Source: an uncultured Prevotellaceae bacterium
GTDB lineage: Bacteria > Bacteroidota > Bacteroidia > Bacteroidales > UBA3663
Direction of reading: 5' to 3'
Assembly (NCBI GenBank): GCA_900319235.1
Contig: ONNR01000009.1
Location: 1 to 64,000, forward strand
DNA length: 64,000 nt
In this document: positions 33,801 to 40,128 of the stretch, piece after piece
Layout: the number at the start of each line of letters is the position of its first letter
How positions within the stretch are numbered: position 1 is the stretch's first letter
Translations under genes and position numbers: made by a program
The notes under the pieces: generated by a model
Seen by the model: the letters and a program-made list of their open reading frames with translations, nothing else
Told to the model about the DNA's origin: nothing
The model's database searches: none

Positions 33801-34860
33801 CATGCAGGGAGTTGCGGTAGGCCGAAGGGGAATAGGACGTGAAGACGCCCGAACGGGGGCTGGCATAGTTGATGCCGCCATAATAAGTGCCTACCCACAG
33901 GCCGCCCTCGTTGTCGCGCAGGATGGGATAGACGAACTGGTTGTTGATTGAACGGTCGTCGAGTTCGACGGGCAGGAAGTGCTGTGTGCGACCCGTAGCC
34001 ATCTCGTAGCGCGTCATACCGTCGTCCGAGCCGATGTAAAGGATGCCTGGGGCATATTCCATCAGGGAATGGATGTGGCTGAGGGAGACCTCCTCAATCC
34101 TCCGCACCACTCGAAAAGTATGCGGATCGAAAGCGATGAGGCCGTTATCCCAGGTGCCAATCCAGATTAGTCCGCCCGAATCCTGCATCATCGATAGTCC
34201 GCGCGTATCGACCGGTGCATCAGCCTGCAGGTGAATGTGTTCGAAGTTGCCGGTGTTCTGATTGAAGCGCACCAGTCCGCCCTCCTTCAGATATTTGCTG
34301 ACGGCCCAGATGCCGCCATCGGTATCGACGATCAGGTCGCCTGCCATCTGTTCTCCCTCGGGAAGGGCGAACCGCGCAAGCTGACCGCTGTCGGGATTAT
34401 AGCGGAAGATGCCCTGCCCCATGGTCGAAATCCAAAGATCGGCATGGTTGTCGCTCGCTATGCTGACCACCTGCGATGTGATGCTTCGTCTATCTGCCTC
34501 CCTCGTCGGGGCAGGCATCAGGCTGTCAGTGCGGCTGTCGTAGCGATAAAGACCATTGTCCATACCCACCCAAATCGTGCTTTCGGCCTCGTGGAGGGCA
34601 TGGACGCTGGAGGTGGGGAGTGAGCCCGCAGGACGTGTGAATTCAAAACCATCGTAGCGGCAGAGTCCTCGGTCGGTGCCAATCCAAATCATACCTTGCT
34701 GGTCCTGCAACAGGGCTCCCACCCAGTTGGAGGGGAGGCCTTCACTCGCCGTCAGATGACGGAAGTTCAGTGTCACCTCGGCTGCTTGCAACGTGGTGGC
34801 GAGACAAGCAGTCAAAAGGAACAGCAAATGATACGAAAACAGTAGAAACTTGTTTTTCAT
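30868..34860 (-). CDS. Hybrid two-component system regulator of the PUL
   Basis: One-protein sensor and transcription factor. The 1330-residue protein has a signal/membrane segment at 1-25 and a periplasmic sensor of about fourteen Reg_prop-type beta-propeller strands (patterns such as GMIWIGTDRGLCRYDG, GGLWVGTYYGGINY, GTLWAGTFTGLCRYNP) to about 690. Then come a Y_Y_Y domain (about 690-760) and a transmembrane helix (LYVLLFFSLIALGIWLTL). The kinase has phospho-acceptor His832 (AHEIRTP) and ATP-binding boxes NLLSNALKY, DNGPGIS and GTGIGL. The receiver has Asp1129 (SDWMMPVMDG). The C-terminal AraC-type DNA-binding domain has SPSYFSKCFQKQFGIKPTDF. I start at 34860, not ten codons upstream, because the promoter would otherwise be inside the gene. 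It presumably senses a sugar from the adjacent locus and activates it. Confidence 0.95.
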   Translation of the reverse strand: MKNKFLLFSYHLLFLLTACLATTLQAAEVTLNFRHLTASEGLPSNWVGALLQDQQGMIWIGTDRGLCRYDGFEFTRPAGSLPTSSVHALHEAESTIWVGMDNGLYRYDSRTDSLMPAPTREADRRSITSQVVSIASDNHADLWISTMGQGIFRYNPDSGQLARFALPEGEQMAGDLIVDTDGGIWAVSKYLKEGGLVRFNQNTGNFEHIHLQADAPVDTRGLSMMQDSGGLIWIGTWDNGLIAFDPHTFRVVRRIEEVSLSHIHSLMEYAPGILYIGSDDGMTRYEMATGRTQHFLPVELDDRSINNQFVYPILRDNEGGLWVGTYYGGINYASPRSGVFTSYSPSAYRNSLHGQVISRFCEDREGRIWIGSDDGGLSCFDPRRDQSFTHFEKEGTSPRNVHALCTLGDELWIGTYTQGIDVMNLRTGAIRHYRELLDIYDNSLGTSSYLLFVDRQGTLWAGTFTGLCRYNPKTDRFVSVKDFGSTPIGCCQDLDGNLWICTEGNGIWRMKAGSESEWKQYRDTTGYNVKDVVHSICIDSEGNLWAGSLNGLLAFDRKREVFEQVKLPEGFEDIQSIVADGPTLWIASSGGLSLYQPGQDGRIQTFSRGDGLSTTSYLPDAILRASDGRIYLGTTQGMQAFYPSQVKHNSIAPKVIFTGLDLGPQTKVAVGSKLLPQNLNTIPQLDLSYRNNIIGISFAALSYAMPEKNQFAIWLEGFDRKEQWVNLGNQHRVTYTNLPAGKYTLHVKASNNDNVWSTDEARLAFVVHPPFYWNHWSRTLYVLLFFSLIALGIWLTLRRNNWQHLQEIQQLRHQNAQKINEARIQFFTTIAHEIRTPVSLIIAPLEKIRKQSAALPSNLRSDLSVIDRNSKRLLELVNQLLDFRKMESRTTDYTMQPCRVTPLLQAIVERFKTSMEERGIHLEAQLPDNDFAPCLNSEAITKLVSNLLSNALKYTKDYVRLSCTVQPNDATWTIAVSDNGPGISEEDQKKIFRPFYQANENKPGTGIGLTIVKRVVEAHQGRVEVQSKVGEGTTFLVTLPSDLTASETTTSPLSPPIDPVPSVALPSQSPLNPLVTSQPLSMLLVDDNEEMLNFLSESLKSQYKLLTATDGKQALKILEHNPVSLIVSDWMMPVMDGEQLCRSVRANQLTSHIPFIMLTAKTDDASKVKGMNCGADAYIEKPFSLDYLQACIDNLLSLRSMLIQKFSQQPLTPITEIASTPLDSDFLSRLEKLIEDNFSNSELNVDFLAQQLGISRSGFFAKIKTLANASPNEMIQMIRLKHAARLLKQGQYRVSEVCYMVGFNSPSYFSKCFQKQFGIKPTDFAAEQNP

Positions 34861-34887
34861 AATAGGATAACAACGAAACCGATGGTG

Positions 34888-34919
34888 CAAATATAGGGAA
34901 TAAATGCGGGATGAACAAA
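34888..34919 (-). promoter_or_regulatory. Bacteroidetes promoter of the hybrid regulator
   Basis: Minus-strand -7 TATATTTG at 34888-34895, -33 TTTG at 34916-34919, 20-bp spacer, 28 bp before the ATG. The regulator is thus transcribed separately from the PUL operon upstream. Confidence 0.82.
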
Positions 34920-35011
34920 AAAAACGGGCAGTTTTCGCAATTCGGGGCAGTTTTTGGCCTGCTAAAATGCGAAGGCTGACCGTTTTTGAGTAAAAAAAAC
35001 GAAAGAAAAGG

Positions 35012-36322
35012 CTAACGTAGTTTGAAACGATAGGGCCACACCGTTGGAAGGATGGGCTCCGAAGAGTTCTGAAGGGTTAGAAGTGGTTCAGAAGGTTCTG
35101 AAGGGTTGAGAGGGGTGTGTACGGAGGGAGCACCCATCACAACCACCCATGCGCGACGTGTGCCGGCAGGAAGGGTGTAGCGAAGCATGCCTCGTGCCTT
35201 GTAACCTATCTCGCTGTAATCGTAATGTCCATCGGCCTTCTCGGCTACTATACCATAGCGCCAGCCGGAACGGTTGGCAAGTCCCTCGAAGGAGAGTGTG
35301 ATTGTGCCACGGTAAGTATTGAGGGAGATGGGAAAGACGTTGAAGCCATAGTCTTCAGGTGTAAATTCCTGCTTGGGACGTGTCCAACCTTGTGGGTCGA
35401 TGTCGGTGGGGGTGTCGATTTGTCCAGCATATTGGCGCGTTTCGTTCCAAGCGTGGCGGTAGTCAAGACCAACGATGTGTCGGCAAGCCTCGAACATTTC
35501 GTCGCACATTTGCAGCTGATTGAGGCCAAAGAGACGTTTGTAGGTCATCAGGGCATCCTCTCCATTGCGGCCTTCGCGGAAGAGCTCACCGATAACGTCG
35601 CGACCACGTATGTCACTCCAGTATTGCAGCACGTAGGGCGAATGATAGATGTTGTCGAGATGCAGGAACGCGCGATGGGTAAGTTTCTTGAATGCCTCGT
35701 AGTGATAGTTCTCGTCGGTTAGCCAGTCGGGATTGACCTGCCAAAGCATCCATTGCGAAGCCATCTCGTAGAAACCGTAGGCCTGCCATTCTCCCTCGGG
35801 GCGGTCGGCACCAATCTGACATTGGAACGAATGCCCCAGTTCGTGGGCGATGCAGTTGAGTTTCGTATCCTGCACGCGGTTGGGGGCAATCCACAGGGCA
35901 CCGATCGAGTCGTCGTAGGTGCCTCCGTATGCGGTGCCTTCGAGTGAATAGTTGAGCATCACCATCATACGCGTCCGTTCGGCCGCTGAATTGGGAAGGA
36001 CGAAGTGAAGCGTGTCGCAGAAGAAAACGTAGAACGACTCGAGTTTCTGCGCCAGATTTTCAAGATCCACCTTCATGCTATTCCCTTCAAGGTCGGGAGC
36101 GGTGGCGAGCGACGGACCAAAGCCTTTCTGCCAGAAGATGGCCATGTTGTCGGTGCAGTGCATGCGGTGGAAACTCCATTCCGATTCGGGGTCCTGCAGG
36201 TCCATGCCTTGCAGGTCCTCGGGGATATAGATGGCCTTTCCTTCGGGCATCGGCACATCAGCGGTACGCGAGCAGGCACAAAGGAGAAGAAGGAGGTTAA
36301 GAAGGGTTAAGAGAGGTTTCAA
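35012..36322 (-). CDS. Lipoprotein with HExxH motif (DUF6055-like putative zinc peptidase)
   Basis: The 436-residue protein has a hydrophobic lipoprotein signal (LLTLLNLLLLLCAC). The domain has HELGHSF (His160, Glu161, His164) within CIAHELGHSFQCQIG and conserved neighbours GGTYDDSIGALWIAPNR before and FYEMASQWMLWQ after. A beta domain follows (about 300-400), ending in RRAWVVVMGAPS. The central domain is homologous to that of the 752-residue protein encoded 1.5 kb upstream. HExxH suggests a zinc peptidase; I link it from memory to Pfam DUF6055, which has no proven activity. No ATG is in frame near the signal peptide: the reading starts at TTG (36322). The signal peptide and the Pro/Ser/Glu-rich stretch LNPSEPSEP near the end are both encoded by the GGGTTCTGAA-type repeat. 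Last gene of the SusC-led operon, 117 bp after CotH. Confidence 0.7.
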   Translation of the reverse strand: MKPLLTLLNLLLLLCACSRTADVPMPEGKAIYIPEDLQGMDLQDPESEWSFHRMHCTDNMAIFWQKGFGPSLATAPDLEGNSMKVDLENLAQKLESFYVFFCDTLHFVLPNSAAERTRMMVMLNYSLEGTAYGGTYDDSIGALWIAPNRVQDTKLNCIAHELGHSFQCQIGADRPEGEWQAYGFYEMASQWMLWQVNPDWLTDENYHYEAFKKLTHRAFLHLDNIYHSPYVLQYWSDIRGRDVIGELFREGRNGEDALMTYKRLFGLNQLQMCDEMFEACRHIVGLDYRHAWNETRQYAGQIDTPTDIDPQGWTRPKQEFTPEDYGFNVFPISLNTYRGTITLSFEGLANRSGWRYGIVAEKADGHYDYSEIGYKARGMLRYTLPAGTRRAWVVVMGAPSVHTPLNPSEPSEPLLTLQNSSEPILPTVWPYRFKLR

Positions 36323-36439
36323 GGGTTTGAAGGGTAAAAGGGTTTGAGGGCAGCCAAGGACGGCTGCCGTGGGAACTCAGGCTTTGACGGCAGCGAAACA
36401 CGGCCGCCGTGGGAACTTGGGAATAAGAGGGGGAAGGGG
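36288..36439. repeat. GGGTT(T/A)GAAGGG repeat and GGACGGCTGCCGTGGGAAC duplicate
   Basis: The plus strand shows AAGAAGGGTTAAGAGAGG, TTCAAGGGTTTGAAGGG and AAAAGGGTTTGAGGG, continuous from the signal-peptide codons of the DUF6055-like gene into the spacer. Next come two copies of a CGGC(T/C)GCCGTGGGAACT block (about 36361-36376 and 36401-36416). The latter half has weak hairpin potential and may act on the CotH transcript 3' end. Confidence 0.55.
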
Positions 36440-37822
36440 TTACCACGACTTGAGCAGGTCGCTGTATCGTTCAGTGCGGAGGTTGAGCCAGGAGGAGAGA
36501 CGGGAGCATTCGGTGGAGCAGTGCACCGATATGGGCCAATGTCCCTCATCACGGGCGATGGCGTCGCTGAGGCTGTCGAGTCGAAGTGTCATCTCTTGGA
36601 GGGCATAGGCCACCATAGGTTTGCCAACCTCGCGGAAACGTGCCTTGTAATCGGAGAGGAAGGGCTCACAGTCGAACATCCGGTCGAAGAAGTCGGGGAT
36701 GTCGTAGGCGCCTCGTGGTCCCATTAGCCACGATTGGGAGCCAAAGTAACCGTGATGCTCGGCCCAATCGTAGGCAAAGCCACCATCGAAGTCCCAAACG
36801 GGTCCGAAGGTCCAGAGTCCATCAGCATCGCGATATAGGTACATCGAGCGGGGAGTGACCAGTTCGACGTTGCGTGTCAGTTCCTGGATAATCAGGAAGT
36901 CCATCATTGAACGTACGTCGCAGATTTGCTTGAGACGCTCATAGTCCTTGTCTTTGATGACCTGTTCGAGTTGAGCAAACTCATCACGGATGGCAGAAAG
37001 TTGTTCGGGCGATGGGTTTTTGGGGTACTTCACGCAGACAGGCAGTCCTCCAGGCGAATAACTGGAATGGAAAATCTTGGAAAGGAAGTTGTCGGTGGCC
37101 TCGGGTGCTTCGGTCGGTCCGTCGTCGAAGTCCAGTGAGAGGAGCAAACCACGCTCCTTGTCGATTTCGACGCGTCCTTTGCCACGCTCTATCTGTTCGG
37201 TCAACTGATAGAGGCCGATGTACTTGTCGTTGAGATAGACTTCGACAAAACGATTGGTATTCGTAAATGGAAGCCCTACGTAGCGAGCCATGTCGAAGGC
37301 AACCGCATTCATCTGTCGCGTTGGGTCGCGATAGTTGGCCAACAGCACGTATTTCTCGCCTTTCGGTATACCCAGCAGACTGGCATTCTTGCCCAACTTG
37401 ATCTTATAGGGCTTCTTGTCGTACCAAAGCCAAGTGGAATTGCCTCGCCCTCGGATGGAGTCGGTCTTCACCTTGCCCGACTCGTTGTTCCCGTCCGAGG
37501 GAAGGGCCGTAGGCTCGGGAGTCGCATAATCCTCGTAGATGCCTTGTCCCTCAATCTTGATCTGGCAGGGAACGTAATAGTCGCGACTGTCGATGGGCGC
37601 ACCATCCTGTGTCGTGATGTGCATTACTGCGCAGAGTGCACCTGTGGGGGTGGAAGGGTCGGAGGGTTCTGAAGGGTTCGAAGGATCAGAAGGGTTCGAG
37701 GGGTTCGAAGGTTCTGTGGGAGTCGAAGGTGTTGGCTCAATGATGGGATCCTCGCCCTCACTACAGGCCGCGAGGGCCAGTAGTGAGACGAAGAGCCATA
37801 TCAGATGATAGCGTTTAAGCAT
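36440..37822 (-). CDS. CotH-type protein kinase lipoprotein
   Basis: The 460-residue lipoprotein has a signal ending LALAACS. A Pro/Ser linker follows (EPSNPSNPSDPSNPSEPSDP) at about 35-62, then a CotH kinase-like domain (about 100-440). Visible landmarks are RGRGNSTWLWYDKKPYKIKL (the RG-x-GNxxW start of the family), RDPTRQMNAVAFDMARYVGL and, as the metal-binding DxD site, GPVWDFDGGFAYDW. B. subtilis CotH phosphorylates spore-coat proteins, and bacterial relatives are poorly known. The linker codons consist of the GGTTCGAAGG word repeated. The start is the ATG at 37822 (the frame reads four codons further to a TTG). It sits 18 bp after the 752-residue protein in the PUL operon. Confidence 0.85.
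   Translation of the reverse strand: MLKRYHLIWLFVSLLALAACSEGEDPIIEPTPSTPTEPSNPSNPSDPSNPSEPSDPSTPTGALCAVMHITTQDGAPIDSRDYYVPCQIKIEGQGIYEDYATPEPTALPSDGNNESGKVKTDSIRGRGNSTWLWYDKKPYKIKLGKNASLLGIPKGEKYVLLANYRDPTRQMNAVAFDMARYVGLPFTNTNRFVEVYLNDKYIGLYQLTEQIERGKGRVEIDKERGLLLSLDFDDGPTEAPEATDNFLSKIFHSSYSPGGLPVCVKYPKNPSPEQLSAIRDEFAQLEQVIKDKDYERLKQICDVRSMMDFLIIQELTRNVELVTPRSMYLYRDADGLWTFGPVWDFDGGFAYDWAEHHGYFGSQSWLMGPRGAYDIPDFFDRMFDCEPFLSDYKARFREVGKPMVAYALQEMTLRLDSLSDAIARDEGHWPISVHCSTECSRLSSWLNLRTERYSDLLKSW
37650..37735. repeat. In-frame GGTTC(G/T)GAAGG repeat encoding the CotH linker
   Basis: Plus-strand words GGAGGGTTCTGAAGGGTTCG, AAGGATCAGAAGGGTTCGAG and GGGTTCGAAGGTTCTGTGGG follow each other in 9-base steps. 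On the coding strand this gives repeating (N/E/D)-P-S triplets, an extended linker after the lipid anchor. It is the same word family as the intergenic repeats at 28405 and 36288. Confidence 0.8.
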
Positions 37823-37840
37823 TTTGCCAAACAACAGAGA

Positions 37841-40099
37841 TTACTCGAAAACAAAAGTTATTTCGATGGCAGCCTTGTACTGAACGCCGTCGCGGGTGTA
37901 GATTAGTGTAGGAGTGAGTTTGAAACTGTCGCCTGCATTGTTCTTGCCAGGGTATTGGCCGTAGGAGATTGTAAGGGCTGCGAACTCGACGTAGCCATAG
38001 CCGGCACTCCAGCCTGCGTTGTCGCCTTGAGTGTTGCACCAGAAGCCGTTGTTGGCAGTGTTGTTATAACTATAGGAGCCGTCGCTCTGCAGACATGCCC
38101 AGACGATGTTGCCCTCAGCAGGCTGTGCACCTACTGCCTGAATCTTGCCGACGATGTCGGAAGGTTTGAGCACAAAGGCCTGTGCGAGATCCCTGTTTGC
38201 ACTCAGGTCAAGGGTGCCTTGCAGATATTCGGGCGAATTGGCAGCGCAGTTGACGGTGAACTGCAGGGTAATGTCCTTGGGATCGGCAGTCGGGTCAATG
38301 TCGAAGTTGCCCTTGAGGTCGGTGCCCGAGAACTTCACCTTGTAAGGATACTGTGCGTCGGTGAGTTCGTTTTCATCCCAAGCCGACTGGACATACTCCT
38401 TCGGTGCACCCATCACGATCATATAGAGTTGTTCGGTGCCTGCAGGAACAGTCCAGGTGGCAGTACCATTGGCGTCGCTGAACATCTCGGAATACTTGCG
38501 TGAGCCATCGTTGAGATAAGCGGCGAAACCATAGCGCCAACCCTCGTTGCCGGCCTTGTCAGCCTTATTGTAGGTGGTGACGACTCCTTCGACCTTCTCG
38601 CTCTTCATATATTCGCCGGGATCGCCAGCAGCAAGGGCAGAACCCATCTCAAGACCTACGAAGTCTGCCGAGATCTGCTGACCAGCAACTGGATTGAGTG
38701 GAATGATGTTGAAGCCGGTGGAACCAGGGCACTGGGCATAGGCAACCTGATAGTAACCGTCACCCGAGTCGTAGAACTTGGTAGTGTAGTCGTTGAGGTG
38801 AGCAGCCGAGTATTCGCGTGGACCCAGCACATCGTAGGTGGCCATGCGGGCTGCATAGTCATAGAGTTCGGCAGCCGTAGCGTTCCAGCTGTCACCATTA
38901 TAGAGCTGCGAATAGGTTTGGATGGCATCGTAGGGATAACGGCTGTTCTGCCAGATGCTTGCTACGGTCTTGTCGCCATGCTTCTCGGTCCAGTAGCACT
39001 GGAGCCAGTAGGAGGCGTAGCGCATCCATTCGTTTTCGAAATGACGATGGCAGTTGAGGGGCCATACGTTGTACCAACCGTCGCCGAAGTACTGCTCGGG
39101 ATAGTCCTGATAAGACTGCCACTGGGCACACTGTTCCCAGAAACCGTTGCCACCGTTCGACCCATCGTAGCCATAGCGGAAGCCTGTGGTGAAGTCGTTG
39201 GGAGCACCGTTGAGTACCTGGTCGCAATAGACCTGATATTGGAAGGAGTGTCCGATTTCGTGTCCGATGGTGGAACCAACGGGCTGGCAGGTGGAAGGAT
39301 TGACCCAAAGGGCACCGATGACGTCGTCGTAACCCGAACCTGTGGCGAGCCACTCGGTCTGATAGAGCAGGTAGATCTCCATCTTGTACTGGTCGAGGTA
39401 GCTCTTGCCCTGGCCCACGGTAGCCATGCCGAGGCGGGTGATGTTGGTGTTGTAGAACTTCTCAGCCTTCTGGAGCAGGTCGTCGATATCGACGCGAAGT
39501 TCGGCAGGAACCGATTCAGCATTGGGATCGTCGCCAAAGCCGGCCTCCCAGAATACAAAGAAGTGTTCTGATTGCTTCATGCGGGCGAATGACCAACGGG
39601 AAGCGCTGGAGTACATATCCATATTGCCAAATTCGGCGGGCTTGTAGTACTTCTCGATATCCTCGATCTCTTCGACCTTCTCGACCACGGTGGCAGTCTG
39701 CGTTACGTGGATGGTCTGTTCGCTGGCACCGCACTTGATTACTACGACAGCATTGCGAACGGTGGAGGCTGGGTCGGCGGTCTGACCCTTGTCGACTGTT
39801 ACGACGAACTTTTCGCAAACCAGGCCGAGTGTCTTGTAGCCACCGATGCCCTCCTTCTCACGCAATGAGAGCCAGTCAGCACCTTCGGTAACGGTGGCTG
39901 TCCAGTTGGAGAGACTGGTGAAGGAATAGGAATAGAAGGTATCTTCGGGAGCGAGGGTGATGTCGTTGCCGTCTTCGTTGGTTGCTGTGATGGCACCGGT
40001 AAGGCCGGAGAGTTTGTCCTCGAAACCATCGTCACAGCTTGTCATACCTGCTACGGCAAGGCCCAGAAGGCCTGCCATAGCGATGTTATAGAGTTTCAT
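37841..40099 (-). CDS. BACON / DUF6055-like / DUF4859-like surface lipoprotein with HExxH
   Basis: The 752-residue lipoprotein (signal ending MTSC) has three parts. Residues about 35-140 form a BACON-type Ig domain (SNWTATVTEGADWLSLREKE, TIHVTQTA). Residues about 155-600 are a domain with GHEIGHSFQYQ (His280, Glu281, His284), preceded by GYDDVIGALWVNP and followed by GFWEQCAQWQSYQDYP, ending in QLYMIVMGAPKEYV. Residues about 620-752 resemble a DUF4859 module. The middle domain is homologous to the protein at 35012-36322, so two HExxH proteins lie in one operon with a kinase gene between them. BACON domains often tether or bind glycan in PUL proteins. Likely a surface protein that both binds and may cleave a glycoprotein; proteolysis is not shown. 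Confidence 0.75.
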   Translation of the reverse strand: MKLYNIAMAGLLGLAVAGMTSCDDGFEDKLSGLTGAITATNEDGNDITLAPEDTFYSYSFTSLSNWTATVTEGADWLSLREKEGIGGYKTLGLVCEKFVVTVDKGQTADPASTVRNAVVVIKCGASEQTIHVTQTATVVEKVEEIEDIEKYYKPAEFGNMDMYSSASRWSFARMKQSEHFFVFWEAGFGDDPNAESVPAELRVDIDDLLQKAEKFYNTNITRLGMATVGQGKSYLDQYKMEIYLLYQTEWLATGSGYDDVIGALWVNPSTCQPVGSTIGHEIGHSFQYQVYCDQVLNGAPNDFTTGFRYGYDGSNGGNGFWEQCAQWQSYQDYPEQYFGDGWYNVWPLNCHRHFENEWMRYASYWLQCYWTEKHGDKTVASIWQNSRYPYDAIQTYSQLYNGDSWNATAAELYDYAARMATYDVLGPREYSAAHLNDYTTKFYDSGDGYYQVAYAQCPGSTGFNIIPLNPVAGQQISADFVGLEMGSALAAGDPGEYMKSEKVEGVVTTYNKADKAGNEGWRYGFAAYLNDGSRKYSEMFSDANGTATWTVPAGTEQLYMIVMGAPKEYVQSAWDENELTDAQYPYKVKFSGTDLKGNFDIDPTADPKDITLQFTVNCAANSPEYLQGTLDLSANRDLAQAFVLKPSDIVGKIQAVGAQPAEGNIVWACLQSDGSYSYNNTANNGFWCNTQGDNAGWSAGYGYVEFAALTISYGQYPGKNNAGDSFKLTPTLIYTRDGVQYKAAIEITFVFE

Positions 40100-40128
40100 G
40101 TCGTAAATTTTTGATTTGATTGGTTAGC

